Below, piece by piece: positions 13,509 through 26,700 of a stretch of 64,000 bases of DNA; positions within the stretch are counted from its first letter, which is position 1, and the number at the start of each line of letters is the position of its first letter. The notes beneath the pieces are model-generated. The model did no database searches, was not told the DNA's origin, and saw only the letters and a list, made by a program, of their open reading frames with translations. This DNA comes from Setaria digitata (Eukaryota; Nematoda; Chromadorea; Rhabditida; Setariidae): NCBI GenBank assembly GCA_003640385.1, contig RCAB01000276.1:1-64000 (forward strand), read 5' to 3'. The translations under genes were made by a program, and so were the position numbers.

Positions 13509-14214
13509 ATGAAATTTTTCATGGAACTACAGAATCCTCTAATGTTGTCTGATGAAACAACGTCAAAAAGATAATTTCGTAATGGCAAACATGAAGCATA
13601 CTGTATTTCCTGGAATCAAATAAGACTGAACGAAGAGGAAAGTCGAAAATATCTTTTGTCAGTGCTTCTATCCCGCATATTTCGAAATTTCCAGATGTTG
13701 AAGATGTCGCGGGGATTCAATTACTTATTACACAAATAAGATCATGCATAATGCAGTCTTTCTGTCACAATAATATGTTTATCTTTGCAAAGAGTTAGAA
13801 AATGTATGAGATATGGAATTTACTAGTCAAATTTATTCATGCTAAAGAAATGAGTTTTTCTGTTATCAATTAAAAATTTTGAAATTTTTAAATTACACAA
13901 TGATAGCTAGCGATAATCCTTTCACGTGTTATCATTTCATCTAGGTAAACGGAGGACTGAAAAAAGATAAATGAGTATGATCACTTAATTTACTGAAACT
14001 TGGTGATTATTTTCGATCGTTTGTGGAATTACTGCAGATATTTTCAATGAAACAGATAAATACTGTAGAGTCATTCAGCATCACATACGGTGATACTGAT
14101 AGTGATGTCAAATGTTCAGTGTATTTTACTAATAGAGATTATAATCGGCAATTAATTAAAAAGGTGAAATTGCAATTCAGCGCGTTGGTTTTATTTCTTT
14201 ATCAAATACATTAA
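13509..14214 (+). pseudogene. Unassigned open frames, possible degenerate or unrecognised gene
   Basis: Two stretches read like protein. Frame 13509-13739 starts MKFFMELQNPLMLSDE, has one in-frame TAA at 13572, and continues with RLNEEESRKYLLSVLLSRIF. Frame 13981-14214, in a different frame, reads LKLGDYFRSFVELLQIFS, then TVESFSITYGDTDSDVK and YNRQLIKK. A CTGCAG acceptor (about 14036) and an AAG|GTGAAA donor (about 14163) could bound an exon. I do not recognise the family. The hexapeptide YGDTDS matches motif C of family B DNA polymerases, but nothing else around it does. It could be chance, a decayed gene, or real exons. Confidence 0.25.
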
Positions 14215-14645
14215 TATTTTCATACAGTAACCTCTATGATCTTATGGTTTTTCTTTTTTTACTATAAATCATATTAATTTTTGGTGAAATTTTACATATG
14301 TTAGCCACCGATTGTTGTAATCTACCATAACCATGATCTGAACTGTAGCATTTTTTATTGTTACTCGATAAAAAGATTAGGATTGAAATGACACAAATCT
14401 TTCAAATACTGATCATAACCAAAAAGAATAGTCCAAATTAAACTATAAGATAAAGTTATTTTAGTCCAAAATATTACTAACTTCCATGTACAATATACAA
14501 TATATTGACATGTAACATGGAGAGAGCACTGTGTAAGTGAAATTTTAAATTCAATTTCAAATAAAGGTTTTTTTTTCTGCTTAATAGTTATCTAGGACAA
14601 TGTTAACTCTTCAGAGGCTAAAGGAAGTTTAAGTTTGAGAAAAGA

Positions 14646-14683
14646 AACCTAAGTTTAAGACAGAAAAAACTTAAACTTAGGTT
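14646..14683. repeat. Perfect 14-bp inverted repeat (hairpin)
   Basis: AACCTAAGTTTAAG (14646-14659) and its exact reverse complement (14670-14683) flank a 10-base A-rich loop. A related AAGTTTAAGTTT copy lies just upstream at about 14625-14637. Function unknown. Confidence 0.88.
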
Positions 14684-15971
14684 AATTTTACCCTGACCTT
14701 GATCAGCAATCTCACTAATCTTGAGGTCGTCAGACAGAGTGCATTAACTTATTATCCTTATTCGGGTCGAGTAATGGAATAGAAAAAAAGGATTAAATGA
14801 AAAGAACATTTATGCTTTTCTGGTGCCTGAGGAGGAAATCCCGTTATCTGGTTCTCCCATCTCGGAGAGTCCCGATATCTCGGGAATCACAACGAGAGAG
14901 AGAGATACTCCTGAGACTATAATTTTCATGCGAGAATAGTGTCAAGATAGGCACGCTGCTGCCGTGTGATGGGTTACGTAGACCTTTACGCTTACGTAGG
15001 GGTGATTGTTTTCTCTTTGCTATTTTACTCCTTATTATAAGTGAACGAGGACTTGATAATTACTGCTTGAAGTATTTGAACAAGTCACTCATAGCAAGTG
15101 ACGTTCCCATATACGCGGGAAACGTGAAAGGACTAGATAGATGATGTATCCTTCCGATTTGTGCTTGATTAATCCAGCCAGATAAGTAATTACTCAAATA
15201 CAAGTTTGGTTCTCCCTTCAGTTGGTTCATTCAGTTAATGCGGGGTTAAGATAAGGATGATGTATCATTGTCATTCAGGTGATTTTATTTCGCTCTCTTA
15301 CTCATCGACGATTTGTACGGTTTATTTGACACGATAAATATAGCTTGGAATGGATTCAGGAATTGAGCAATCAGTAAAGATATCCTTCCAAACAGCAATT
15401 ATTATCTTATATAAATCCGCAATCGGAGATAAATATTCGACTCATCAAACGGAGACACACAATTTCGTAAGGTTCATTTTTACCTTTTATTCGTTTTCTT
15501 TTTCAAGTCTTATATGTGTCTCACCGAGTATTTAGTTGTATCATTTTGTCGGTGAAAAGGAATAGGTTGTTCTGATTGGGTGCTCCTCAAAGAAGTGACG
15601 TAAAAGAATTGCCAGAAACGCTCATTTGCTGCGCTTTTAGAAGAATTTGCGGTATTATCTCGAGTTGTATCGTTTTTCGGATATAATTGGCTTTCGTGAA
15701 TGTAGTAACATTATTTTGTGACTAGCACATGAAGATAATTCCTAGACCTTACTTGAAGACGTTAAATTTTATGCTCTATCATACTAGTTACTTTCTTTGT
15801 CTGATTGCCGGATAAGATTGCACTTATAAAAAGACAATGACTAATGCACTGTATGCACGCGGTGTAATATACAAAACAGGTTTTCGATAATGGAAAACTT
15901 TTAGAACAAACAGTGATTAGAGAGAACTGCTTTAATTTGATACATATTTATTTCAGGTATAGTAAAAGCGG

Positions 15972-18422
15972 ATGGTAAGGGGTACTCGTATTTTCGAAAT
16001 AATATTTGGAAGAAGGCTGCACCAATCTTACGATGGAAACGCAATGGGTTGTGGCGAAGCTAGTGTACATCACGCAGTTGTCGTCATTTTTCTCGAATAT
16101 TTCGCATGGGGATTACTCACTGTGCCAGTCATTAACGTTCGTATTTTTCCTTATTTCTTTGACTAAATTTTATATTCATTTATATTCATTTCAGTAGTTA
16201 CTGATCTTGCTCTGCAAGTAAAATAATAATTATGAATGGGTGCAACATAGATTTCGCGGCGCAGTTAAATCAGTGTTATGTGTGTTAGAAATTTTCTGTT
16301 GGGAAAGAATTCATAAAATGAAATGCTTTCTGATAAATAAAGTTTTATGAATTGTGTGTGAATTCCAGATATGACATAAGATGTAAGTAAGCATTTTTTT
16401 TTTCAAAAAAAAAAAAAGTGCATTTTAGTTATTTCGAACAGTCACCATAATATAGTAGTGGTCAGTTGAGAGCTGAATGTGTTGAAAAGATATTGTTCTA
16501 TGGATAAGTTAAGCAAGAAAATTGGTTTAGCAGTTACTGTGGACCTTTTTCGAAAATTTAAGAGGAATTAATATTTTAATTTGCTATATTTGACTAGTTT
16601 TATAGGTGCTGGCCAATACATTCCCAACGAACAAATTTTTGATGAATGGTCTTATCCTTGGCATCAAAGGTCTGCTCTCATTTCTGAGTGCGCCACTATT
16701 GGGTGCGATATCAGACAAGTGGGGACGCAAATCATTTTTATTGCTTACTGTTTTTTTCACTTGCATGCCCATACCATGCCTTAAAATTAGCCCATGGTTC
16801 GTACTTTTTAATTTTTTTTTTATATTTTTAATAAAGGATTTGGGTAATAGAAAGGATTTAAGGGAAGAATGATGGAATGTTATTCAATAAATCTTCCGTT
16901 TTCCTCTAATGAAATCAGCAGTTAAATACTTCAGGGGAGCCACTATCAGCGCTGTGTTACTTTAATTTTGTTCGTTTTTTCAGGTGGTATTTCTCTCTAT
17001 TTTCAATTAGTGGTCTATTTTCGATAACATTTAGTGTTGTTCTTGCTTACGTAGCAGATGTTACCGATAAAGCTGATCGTTCAACTGCATATGGCCTCAT
17101 TTCTGCTACATTTGCGGCATCTTTAGTTACATCACCAGCACTTGGAGCATGGATTTCAGAGTCGTGGGGTGATGATAGTGTCGTTTTACTTGTGAGTTTA
17201 TCTTTTCAATGTGAATATTTTTCAAGTCAAGTTCGTAGTTAACTCTCAACTTTTTGAGGTAATATAGACAATACGAAACGACAAGAGGATGAGAGAAAAA
17301 GAGAACAATACTCTTTTATAGAGTTTTTTTTTAATCAATTTTTAATAGTTTTAGGCCACAGTAATTGCAAGTTTGGATGTATTATTTATATTACTGGTAG
17401 TGCCAGAATCATTACCATCACGTAATCGCCGTGTAATGGATACATTTCGTTGGCAAACTGCTGATCCATTTGCAACATTACGGATTGTTTGGGAAGATCG
17501 CTTGGTGCTTCATTTGGCTGCTATCGTTTTTTTAAGTTACCTGCCTGAAGCTGGTCAATTTTCCTGTTTTTTTGTATATTTAAAACTTGTCGTTGGTTTC
17601 ACCCCTGAAGCGGTTGCAATTTTTATCGGTTAGTGCTTTTTTTTAACATTTGTGACTAAGTATAATTGCGTTAATTTTTATTCCCATCAAAAACCTACAA
17701 CGGTATGTAGTGAACAACGTACAGTAGTGGCAGATTACTTCCTTAAAGCTGCTCCTTTCTTTTCTTTTTGTATATTTGAATTCAAATATCACAGTAATTC
17801 CGTAATCTGTAAAACGAATAGCCTCCATTTTGTGCAAAAATTGATCGTGTTAAATATCAATATCTGATGACCAAAATCCAGTTACATAAACTGCACAAGT
17901 TATCCGATATTTTAAGTCATTCTGATTCATATTTAATCTGAAGTTGGCTGTTGAATGTACTGATTGACGTAATGCGTTTAAGCTTATTTTGCAGGATTAG
18001 TTGGTATACTGTCTGTCTTCGCTCAGACTGGCATGCTTTATCTTCTTACTAGCACTGTTGGTACTAAATATACAATAACTCTTGGCCTTTCATTTCAGTT
18101 TGCTCAATTACTGTGGTTGGTTTAACGAAAAGACTTTTTTTTTATAAGAGTTCACTGTTGACAGTAAAAGTACTAGGTGGCATAAAAAATGTTTGAAACA
18201 TTTAAATGATTGTTTAGGTACGGCCTGGGTACCAAATATTGGATGATGTGGACTGCGGGTCTACTCGTGGCGATGAGTCAGTTAATTTATCCATCAATTA
18301 GTGCATTTGTTAGTATACATAGTGATCGTGATAAACAAGGAACTGTACAAGGTGTCATTACTGGTGTTCGTGGATTATGTCAAGGTTATTTTTTTTTTTT
18401 TTCTCCCATCTCCCCTTTGATT

Positions 18423-18455
<33 letters not shown>

Positions 18456-19223
18456 AAATAAATCTTGCGCATTAACTGCTGGTATGGAAATAATGGAATT
18501 TCATCATGCATTCAGTCTTTTTAAGGATTCTAGGCCAAAAGTTGCAGAAAATGAAGCATTTAAGCTAGTTTAGCACCGTAGTAAACATGTGATTTATTAA
18601 TTCAATGAATCCGTAATATACTGAAGAGAAATAGGATTGGAAGGGAACGAGAATATTAGACTGAAAAGTAGAAACATCTAGAAGTTCCTTTTTACTCTTT
18701 TTTCTTTTCTTTTTAAGTACAAATTTTTACAAATATCTTTTAGGGTTGGGTCCAGCCTTATTCGGTTTTATTTTTTATTTGTTTAATATGGATTTAAATT
18801 TGGATAGCGATGGTACTGGTCATATTGGAATACCACCTTTTCCAGCACCACGTATACGAATCCAGCCAATTATTTCACCACGTCGAAATATAACTTCAGT
18901 TGAGAAGCCAGCTTTTAACTGGGTAAGTTCAAAAATCTGTGCACATCCTTCAGATGTAGCAAAAATTCAGAAACATTAGAAACACTGTTATTTTCCTATT
19001 CTAATATTAAGGCGTTTTATCATGAAATAAGTAAAATTTATTTCAGAAACTTATCCCAGGACCGCCTTTTTTTTTCGGATCATTAATGGTATTGCTTGCG
19101 TTATTTGTGAATTCATCTTTGCCAAAGGTACCTTCAATGAATACACGATTCTTCCGACGTCCAAGCCCTACACATAGCCGCCAGTCATCAGAGGATACTT
19201 CTCGTTTAATTCAGAACTCGTAG
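15972..19223 (+). CDS. MFSD14: Major facilitator superfamily transporter, Hiat1/MFSD14 type
   Basis: Eight exons give 493 residues, close to the 490 usual for vertebrate MFSD14A: 15972-16136, 16606-16796, 16984-17191, 17355-17628, 17995-18115, 18218-18384, 18744-18922 and 19047-19223. The family is a 12-span MFS membrane protein, implicated in Golgi/ER recycling and possibly sugar transport. Near-identical blocks are seen: HAVVVIFLEYFAWGLLTVP (TM1), FLMNGLILGIKGLLSFLSAP, DKWGRKSFLLLTVFFTC (the MFS GxxxDRxGRR-like loop), ISATFAASLVTSP, FLSYLPEAGQFS and GPALFGFIFYLFN. The TTTCAG at 15951-15956 lies 15 bases before the ATG and fits trans-splicing. Several donors are GTTCGT or GTTGGT rather than GTAAGT. 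An in-frame ATG at 16044 is an alternative start. Confidence 0.95.
18430..18454. repeat. Poly(T) tract in intron 6 of the MFSD14-like gene
   Basis: A T run of about 25 bases, preceded by another T run at about 18390-18402. It is an example of the long homopolymers found in introns and spacers across the window. Confidence 0.85.
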
Positions 19224-19829
19224 TTCATTGTAGCTCATTCTTATGTAGCATGCATTAAAATCATATATACCTAGAGATTTCATTTGGAACTCATAAGATT
19301 TTGTGATTATTTCTTCTAACGCATATTCATTTCTTGGCCAGATTGCACGCTGCACTCAAATAAAATGGGCCTATGAATGTATTTCGTAGTGTCAGCCCTG
19401 CAAAATATTCTTTTTATCGCTTGGTAAAACGAAATTACTGAGACTGTTTGATGCAGCAATAGTCTTTACTGCCCGCTATTCAATTTCTTTGAATCAAATT
19501 TTAAATGTCACTACAGTAATACGTGCAAAATGCCGTTAGTCGATCTCAAATTATTGTGATATTGACTCTTCTAATAATGTATTTATAATACCTCTTAAGC
19601 CTGTCATAGATATTGCAAGAAAGTGGTCGGAATTAAATTTTAAACTCCGTTAGTATCACCGAGATTTTCAGTTATTGATAATATTAGGGCTCCAGAGGTA
19701 TCTAAAAGTGTATTGTAAGTTTTACTTGAATTACTGCTCTTAAAATTTGTAGTTGAAGTAGTATATGTATGTCTGTACTTGTTCATGCAGTTTTGGGATG
19801 GGTGCTATTTTGCTCATCTGGTATTTTTT

Positions 19830-19860
<31 letters not shown>

Positions 19861-20738
19861 CAGTACGTTTCCGAACATCCTTATTTTTCGTGACAGTACT
19901 TCAGTATGCTTAATCTTTCTCGACGGAGTTTGTTTCTTATTGCCGTCTGCTATATTGGTTTATCTTTGTTTTCACTTTATCGTACATCGCACCTTATAGA
20001 AATTGAATTTTTTTTTCATACTTAGATTATGTATATTTTTGCTCTGTGCCATAGAGCATCGTTGTTTGCACGAAATTCGAAAATTTAAATGATATTAACA
20101 TTCACTTTGTATTTGGCGTTTTACTGTCTGTGTCTCAAAGGCTACAACTAGTTTGTAATGATTTTCCGGATTGAAGTATATTTAGCAAAGTATAAAGTAA
20201 AGAAGCAGATGAATCGGGTAGATATAATTGTATAAGAATCTGTATTTTGTACAAACTGCTAACTTTTTTTTTTGAATATTTCCATGTTATGAATTTGTCA
20301 AAAGGAATTAAATAAAATGGACATACTGTTAAATGACTGCTTATTTTATTAATCGGTAGATTTGAAATCCACTTGATGCTTTGAATGGGAGAACTTTTTG
20401 TCCGTATCACACATTTATCACGATAAAAAAAAAAAGAACTCTCTTGGATCCTCTCGCAGTATTTTTATCTCTTCGTTATGCGATTGTGAAATACGTCAGG
20501 CTTTAAGCGGACCCTGGAATATCGTAGAATTTCCACTAAATTGGTTGTATGTTCATATACCGTTAGCATTTCGCTGCCTAATCTAATTTGATACTATTTA
20601 CTGTGCATTAATATCATGATGAGGAATAAGGGGAGTCCTTGGTCCTTGGGCGGAACTGACTACCATTGGTTCAGTGCCAGTCACAGATTATTTTTTTTTA
20701 TTTTCAGATATCAAGTTTCATATTATTTCTCTGGAAAA
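19224..20738. other. Spacer between the MFSD14-like gene and NOL6
   Basis: This 1.5 kb contains the MFSD14 3' UTR, a T tract of about 27 bases near 19834-19860, and an AATAAA at about 20309. A TTTTCAG at 20701-20707 precedes the NOL6 start. I see no gene of its own. Confidence 0.6.
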
Positions 20739-23700
20739 ATGAAGCGCAAATTAGATGATGGATTGGAGCAAATTGATCGGAAACGTGAAAAACGACGATT
20801 AATATGTATGCAGATTGATGATTATATCGAAGATATCCGGCTATCGGATGGAGAAAGGTGTAAGCTGGAAGAATTAGCTGAATCCGTAAAGCGCGCGATT
20901 TATGCAGCCAAAGAAGCAAAAAATGCTCATCAGGTTAACTAACAGAAATTTAAATATGTTTTTTTCGTTTGTAGCATGTCCTTGGTGTTTGATATCAACT
21001 GCATGAGTGGAGGGTTCAGTAGATTGCAATCGTTTTGATCATGCATTGCGATTCTGTATCACTGCAATAATTACTGGTTAGGTGTTGAGCTCGAAACATA
21101 GGTCTATCAATGCCAGAGATATATGATAGCGCTCTTTGCATGCATTCATTTTATTTTCAAACATTTCAGATGAGCGATCTGCGGAAGCTACATTCAGATA
21201 AAATTCGTTTTCCGTTATCGTTACCGTTTGGACTAGAATTAAGTAAGATCAAGTCATCTTGTGATTGTCGTTGGGTACATCCAGTTAAAGTCGACATTTT
21301 GGGTAATTGGCGTACTGGTTATCAAACAAAAAAGGAGCCGATTTTGGATCTTATCGTTATTATACCTCAGGTACTTTGGTTTCTTTTTTTTCCGGTGCAT
21401 TTTTCTTTTTCCTTTTTTTTCGTATGGTGTTGTTGCATATTTCAACATTTTTGACTATTTCAGAATTATTTTGGTTCCCGAGACTACCTTAATTTTACAT
21501 ATTTCGTCAAACGTGCTCACTATATTTGCCAGGTGGCACGTATTTTAGTAAAAACAGGATTCAGAGTGAAATTTGGATTGGATCGTTCTGATCCATTGAG
21601 ACCGCTGCTGTTTGTCTCGAATGGAGACGGTATTTTCTTTGTAATTGTATCTATTTTATGTCGAAGTGAAAGAGAAAAGCATTCTAAAATTTTCTTTAAA
21701 GCGAAAAAGACTTGACAGAAAAATTTGAAAAGTTGGAACTCGAAATTTGAGGTTTAAAACTATTTTTTTTTTCATATTATAACTAATTTGAAATTCCTAC
21801 ATTGCAGTATTTGGAACTGATGGGTTCTTGCGGGTCCATTTTGCACCTCCACGAGAATTCACGAAGATCTCTCGATTTCGTCCTGAAAATAATAACTTGA
21901 GGCCCTCTTTTTGTTCTGCTCATTTTGCATCTGTTGGTTAGTGATTATGTTCTATTTTAAAAATCCGCAATTAATTAAAATAGAGAAGTAACGAATAAAA
22001 ACAGAAAATAAGCCATATCATCTGCAAGTGCGGTAAATTACATTTGCCACTCATAAAATAGGATAGGAATTGAACTGCTGCAGGTATTGATACGCCTACA
22101 CCAGTATACAATTCAAAAATATTAATTGATATGCTACGCGAAGAAATTGAGTCTAGACACGAAGTTTTTTTCGGCGAAAGACCAGCTTATTTAAAAGCCT
22201 TGATTTTGATACGTTCATGGATGCTCCAAAGAGGTTTCATTCAGGTATTCTTTTTCTTTTTTCATTTTCTGTAATCAGATGCTAAACATCTTGAGATAAC
22301 ATTTTTTAATAATAATTAATTTACGTATTCTGTCGGAGCTGCAGAGAATTCTGCAGGGTTGGTCGTTTTCTTTTCTTAATTTTCTCCGATTTTCTTTTCT
22401 TAATTTTCTCCGATTGTGTATTGAGATAAGGACGATATGTAATAACTTGGTAGAAAAAGGGGACAGTTTCCTTTTTGGAATGTTTATCTATAAAAATCTT
22501 TTTAGAGAGTTGATGGTTTTTCGGATTTACTTTTGGAAGCATGGCTTGTCTTCATCGACCGTCAAGAAAGTTCGTTTGCTCAGGCATCCGCTTTCGATAT
22601 TATTATAGCATTCTTCTCCTCAGTCAGTGAGTTCAGTCTTTGATCATTTCTTGCAGTAGCTGAATTAGAAGCTAATGAGAAGGTACAATTATGAAAGCAG
22701 GAATACATATTTTTTTTGTTGACAAAAGAATTGCATGTTTATTTTCATAACAGTTCTCTATGTTAATTTAAAATGACAATTGAATTTATTTGTGCAAAGC
22801 GGTAAATTTCAGTATCAACAGACTGGAAGAAGTCCCATTTGGGTTTGTGCGATAATGATGCGCTATATCAACAGTTTTCGTCAAATTTCGACTTTGTGTT
22901 CCTTGATTATACGGGATATCTGAATCTAGCTACATTTTTGAGTACCACTGCTATGGAGCAGATCCGTGCTGCTGCTACTGTTGCTATTACAAAAATTAAT
23001 GTCTTCGCTGAATTTGATGATCTCTTTGTGAAAATTCATCCTTTTACTTCATCTTTTGACCAGTATATCAGGTAATACATTCCAGAGATTTTCTAAGTAA
23101 TGTGATTTAAAATGGAAAGTTATGAAATCTCGTCAATAAAGTTTTTTTTTTTAGGATTCGACTACCTCAGTTGTATCTGGAAAGTACCATTCAGAAACCA
23201 TACAGTGCGGAATGCGTAAGCACTTGTAACGACTTGTTGCTTATTTTCAAACGCAAGCTAGGTCCAGTATTGGAAGAGGCTTTATCAGATAGGATTGTGA
23301 ATTTCGATTTTGTTACACCAAATCAGCAGGATGAGCTGGTAGGCTCACTTTTGTGATAGATTTCATAGGGTCGCTCTGAAGGAGTTATTGTTCAAATCAC
23401 CTCATCATTATATGACATGTTGTAGCATAGAAATTCACTGCATAGGATGGATGTATTTCCTTGCAATGATGCAGAACTGTTGTTTATCAAAAATGATTAT
23501 AAGTGGCAGGTTGAGATTTTTCTTGCAGTGGGATGTATGTGCGGAAAGAGAAGAGCATATTACAAATGAGTTAGCTTTGTTAATTGGACTTCGACTTTCG
23601 TCAAAATGGAACAGTTCATTAACGCGCGGGCCGCCAGCTAAATCAGGGGATGCGATACATTTTCGTCAGTTTTGGGGCGATATCTGTGAATTGCGTAAGT

Positions 23701-26700
23701 TTCCAGATAATGCAATCTGCGAAGCAGTTGTTTGGGGTTCCACTAATGTCACTCAATCAATCTGTCAGCATATTCTATTGAGGTTCGTTTCTTTTTTCTT
23801 CTTTTTGTTGTGTTTTTGCTACTACTACTACTACTGTTACTTTCCTCCATTTTTTGTGGATAGTTTATACTTCCTTATACTTTTTCTGCAACTATCGTTA
23901 TGGAAGAAAGTACATTACAATTAAGCTAACTTTTAACGTCTTAAAACTCAAAAAGTTGTAAGACTGATGATAAATAATTATTATTCATCATTCCAGGCAT
24001 TTCAAATTAGAAGCATGTTATGTTGAAGAGCGAATGCTGGATATTGGGAAGATCTTGCCCAGTGTAATGGACAGATATAGTACAATTACGAGAGCTTACG
24101 ATAAATTATGTCAGACACTTCGAATGTTGAATGACTTACCTCTTATTATTACAAATATTCATCCTATATCCGCATATCTAAGACGGACCGCGGTACCGTT
24201 TATCTACATTTTTCTTACATATCCTTTTAATTTTACTAAGCTTCCGTTTGTGTAGATGAAATCATAAATACTGTTGGTCCTGAGATTGCTTTTTATGAAA
24301 CGCTTGTAGTAATATTTTCTTTCAGTCTAGAATGCCTTTACTCTACTGTACTTCAAAGTACTGCGGTGAAAAACTTTTGGCCACTTTATTTTCACTTGTC
24401 AGCAAAGTAGTAAATATGAAAACCCTTTTAGGATATTATGCTGTTCATTGTTGTACGTATCATTTCCTTTGTTTTCAGCCGAATATTTCTGTGCTATTTT
24501 TTCCTACAGAAATGTTTTTGCAGCCTTTCCAGCCTCTTTCAACTAATGCAGTGGTCGAAAGAAGCAATGTTTTCGTTAAAGATTGCGTAGCACTTCCGTT
24601 ACCACATGTATCACCGCCTTATTTACCTACTGTGGAAGGTTGTTATTTCTGTCATTGAGTCATATTTCCATTTTCATGTTTAGAATTGAGCGTGATGCGG
24701 CTTTTTTTTCACGTAATTTTTTGAGTTAGGATAAAAGTGTTCTTAGTCATTTGATCGGTTACGTTTTTAGTGCAGATAACAATGGAACACAGTGGAAAAT
24801 GGGGTGAGGAGCTGGGAGCTATTGCTCGACTGAAAACTGCCTTTTACATAGAATTGTCAAAAATATTAAAGGACAAACATTCGATTTCGGCTGTTCCCTT
24901 CGATGACTACTTAATTATTCATTTTGTGAGTTTCATTTCATTTGAATAAAGATAAGCTTTGTTTCTTTTCGAATTTTAGCAAGTTTTAATTTTCGTACTT
25001 TCAGAATACTGTTGTATTTCGTTTGGTAATAGCCTATCCAAAAGAAGTCCAAATAATGAGGAAATTAAACAGTGGCAAAACGGGTATTCCAAAGGATAGT
25101 CCAGCATCAAGACTGAAGGAGCTCGAGGTAGTGCTAACCCCTCAGCTTGCTGCATTCTTGCACAGGTGAATGTTATAGATACAAATTTAATCTGCCAATT
25201 TTATACGTGGATGAGTTGACCGTTAATTGATCTTGGAAAGAAAAAGTAATAATTGAATACAGTGATGACATGAGTGTAATAGGCGAGAACGAAGTCTGGT
25301 TCACATGACCTTTACTCAGCAAATTCTCAGTAAATAGTCAGCCTAAGTTTGGTTGTTTTAAAATGCACACTAAAGTAACACTGTTATAGTATTTTGAAAT
25401 ATCCTTTTGTAGCACAAGTCAACGGTTCGAAGCGTTTCCGGATACATGTCGTTTGGCGATGTATTGGTTATCATCTCATGCTTTATCTGATTATCTAAAT
25501 GAAATGATTTTGGAAACTATTGTTGCTTCTGTATTTCTTAAACCATTCTCAGTTCAGCCACCAAGGTTTGATTCCATCCGTATATTTCCTCCCTTTTTTT
25601 TTTCTTGCTTCATACATCACGTTCTCTTCTTTAAATACTAGGCAAGTACTTCGATGCTAGTGTTATCCACTGAAATCATTTGCGACCGTCCATTAAAGAA
25701 ATCATTGATCCTTTAAAAAAAAAAAAGTCGGATTCTCATTTTCAAGGATTAATGTTAATTTTGTTTTTAGCTCACCGTTCATTGCTTTCCTTCACTTTTT
25801 GACACTACTTTCTACACATAATTGGTTAATGAAGCCATTACTTGTTGATTTTGATAATGAATGGACAGGTACGTAATCTTTTCATTTAGTTTTCAATTTG
25901 AAGCATTGATTTCAGTTTCTGTTCAACAATTTTTCCCCCGAAGTGTCTATCATTATTTTTAAAAATCTATCTAAAAAGCATAAGTCCATATATTTTAGAG
26001 GAAGATGCAGAAGAAATGGAAAAAGAATTCATCAAAATGAGACCAGTTTTGCCAGTAATGGTGATATGTACGTCAGTTGATAGGACTGGTTATCGGTAAG
26101 TCATTCTCAAACTCATATATTTCTGTTGCATTTTTAAAAGTACATTCGCCTTCTTTACTTGCAAGTAATAACAGTGGAAAAAAAAGCCTAAGATAGCAGC
26201 TATTAGGTTCTAATCTTATTGTGCTATTAATTTTCGTCATTCTAGTTAATCAGGCTACATTATTCACTTATCTGTTACTTTTCCATTTTTCATCTTTTCA
26301 AGGTGGACGAGAGAGGAACCACAACCACTTATCATGAAGCGGTTAATTGGACTCGCCAATGCATCAGCTGTGTTGCTCGAACGGCATATCAGTGGTTCGG
26401 TACCGTTAAATTTAAAGGTTTCAATTTTCTTAGAATTCTAAAGAGTTCAATTTTTCTTTGTATTTAAAGTGTTTGATTAGCATAGTAGTAAAAGCAGTTA
26501 TAATCATTTCTGTTCACCATTACTGCTAGGGGTTCTTTGCTGCAATTGTGTAATGCGTATTTTCACTTCCACTGATCAGTGTCATCTCTGTTTGCTTGCA
26601 TAAAATTATGTTTGATTTGTTCAACTTGAAGAAAAAAAAAAAGGTTGTAGTAACTGTGTTCTGTAAATTACCAATCTTGAAAATAGTTAAGAACTGTTAG

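Larger units (their letters stand above)
12320..15956. other. Divergent intergenic region between Nup160 and the MFSD14-like gene
   Basis: This 3.6 kb separates two divergently transcribed genes and should contain both promoters. It holds diverged tandem duplications (12634-13050), hairpins at 13298-13327 and 14646-14683, a GA run near 14893, and + strand open frames at 13509-13739 and 13981-14214 that I cannot assign. No recognisable gene. Confidence 0.6.

Noticed and set aside
20616..20738. Upstream ATG extension of NOL6 (MMRNKGSPW frame)
   Set aside because: It runs through a T-rich tract and TTTTCAG acceptor immediately before MKRKLDDG, so it is most likely outron.
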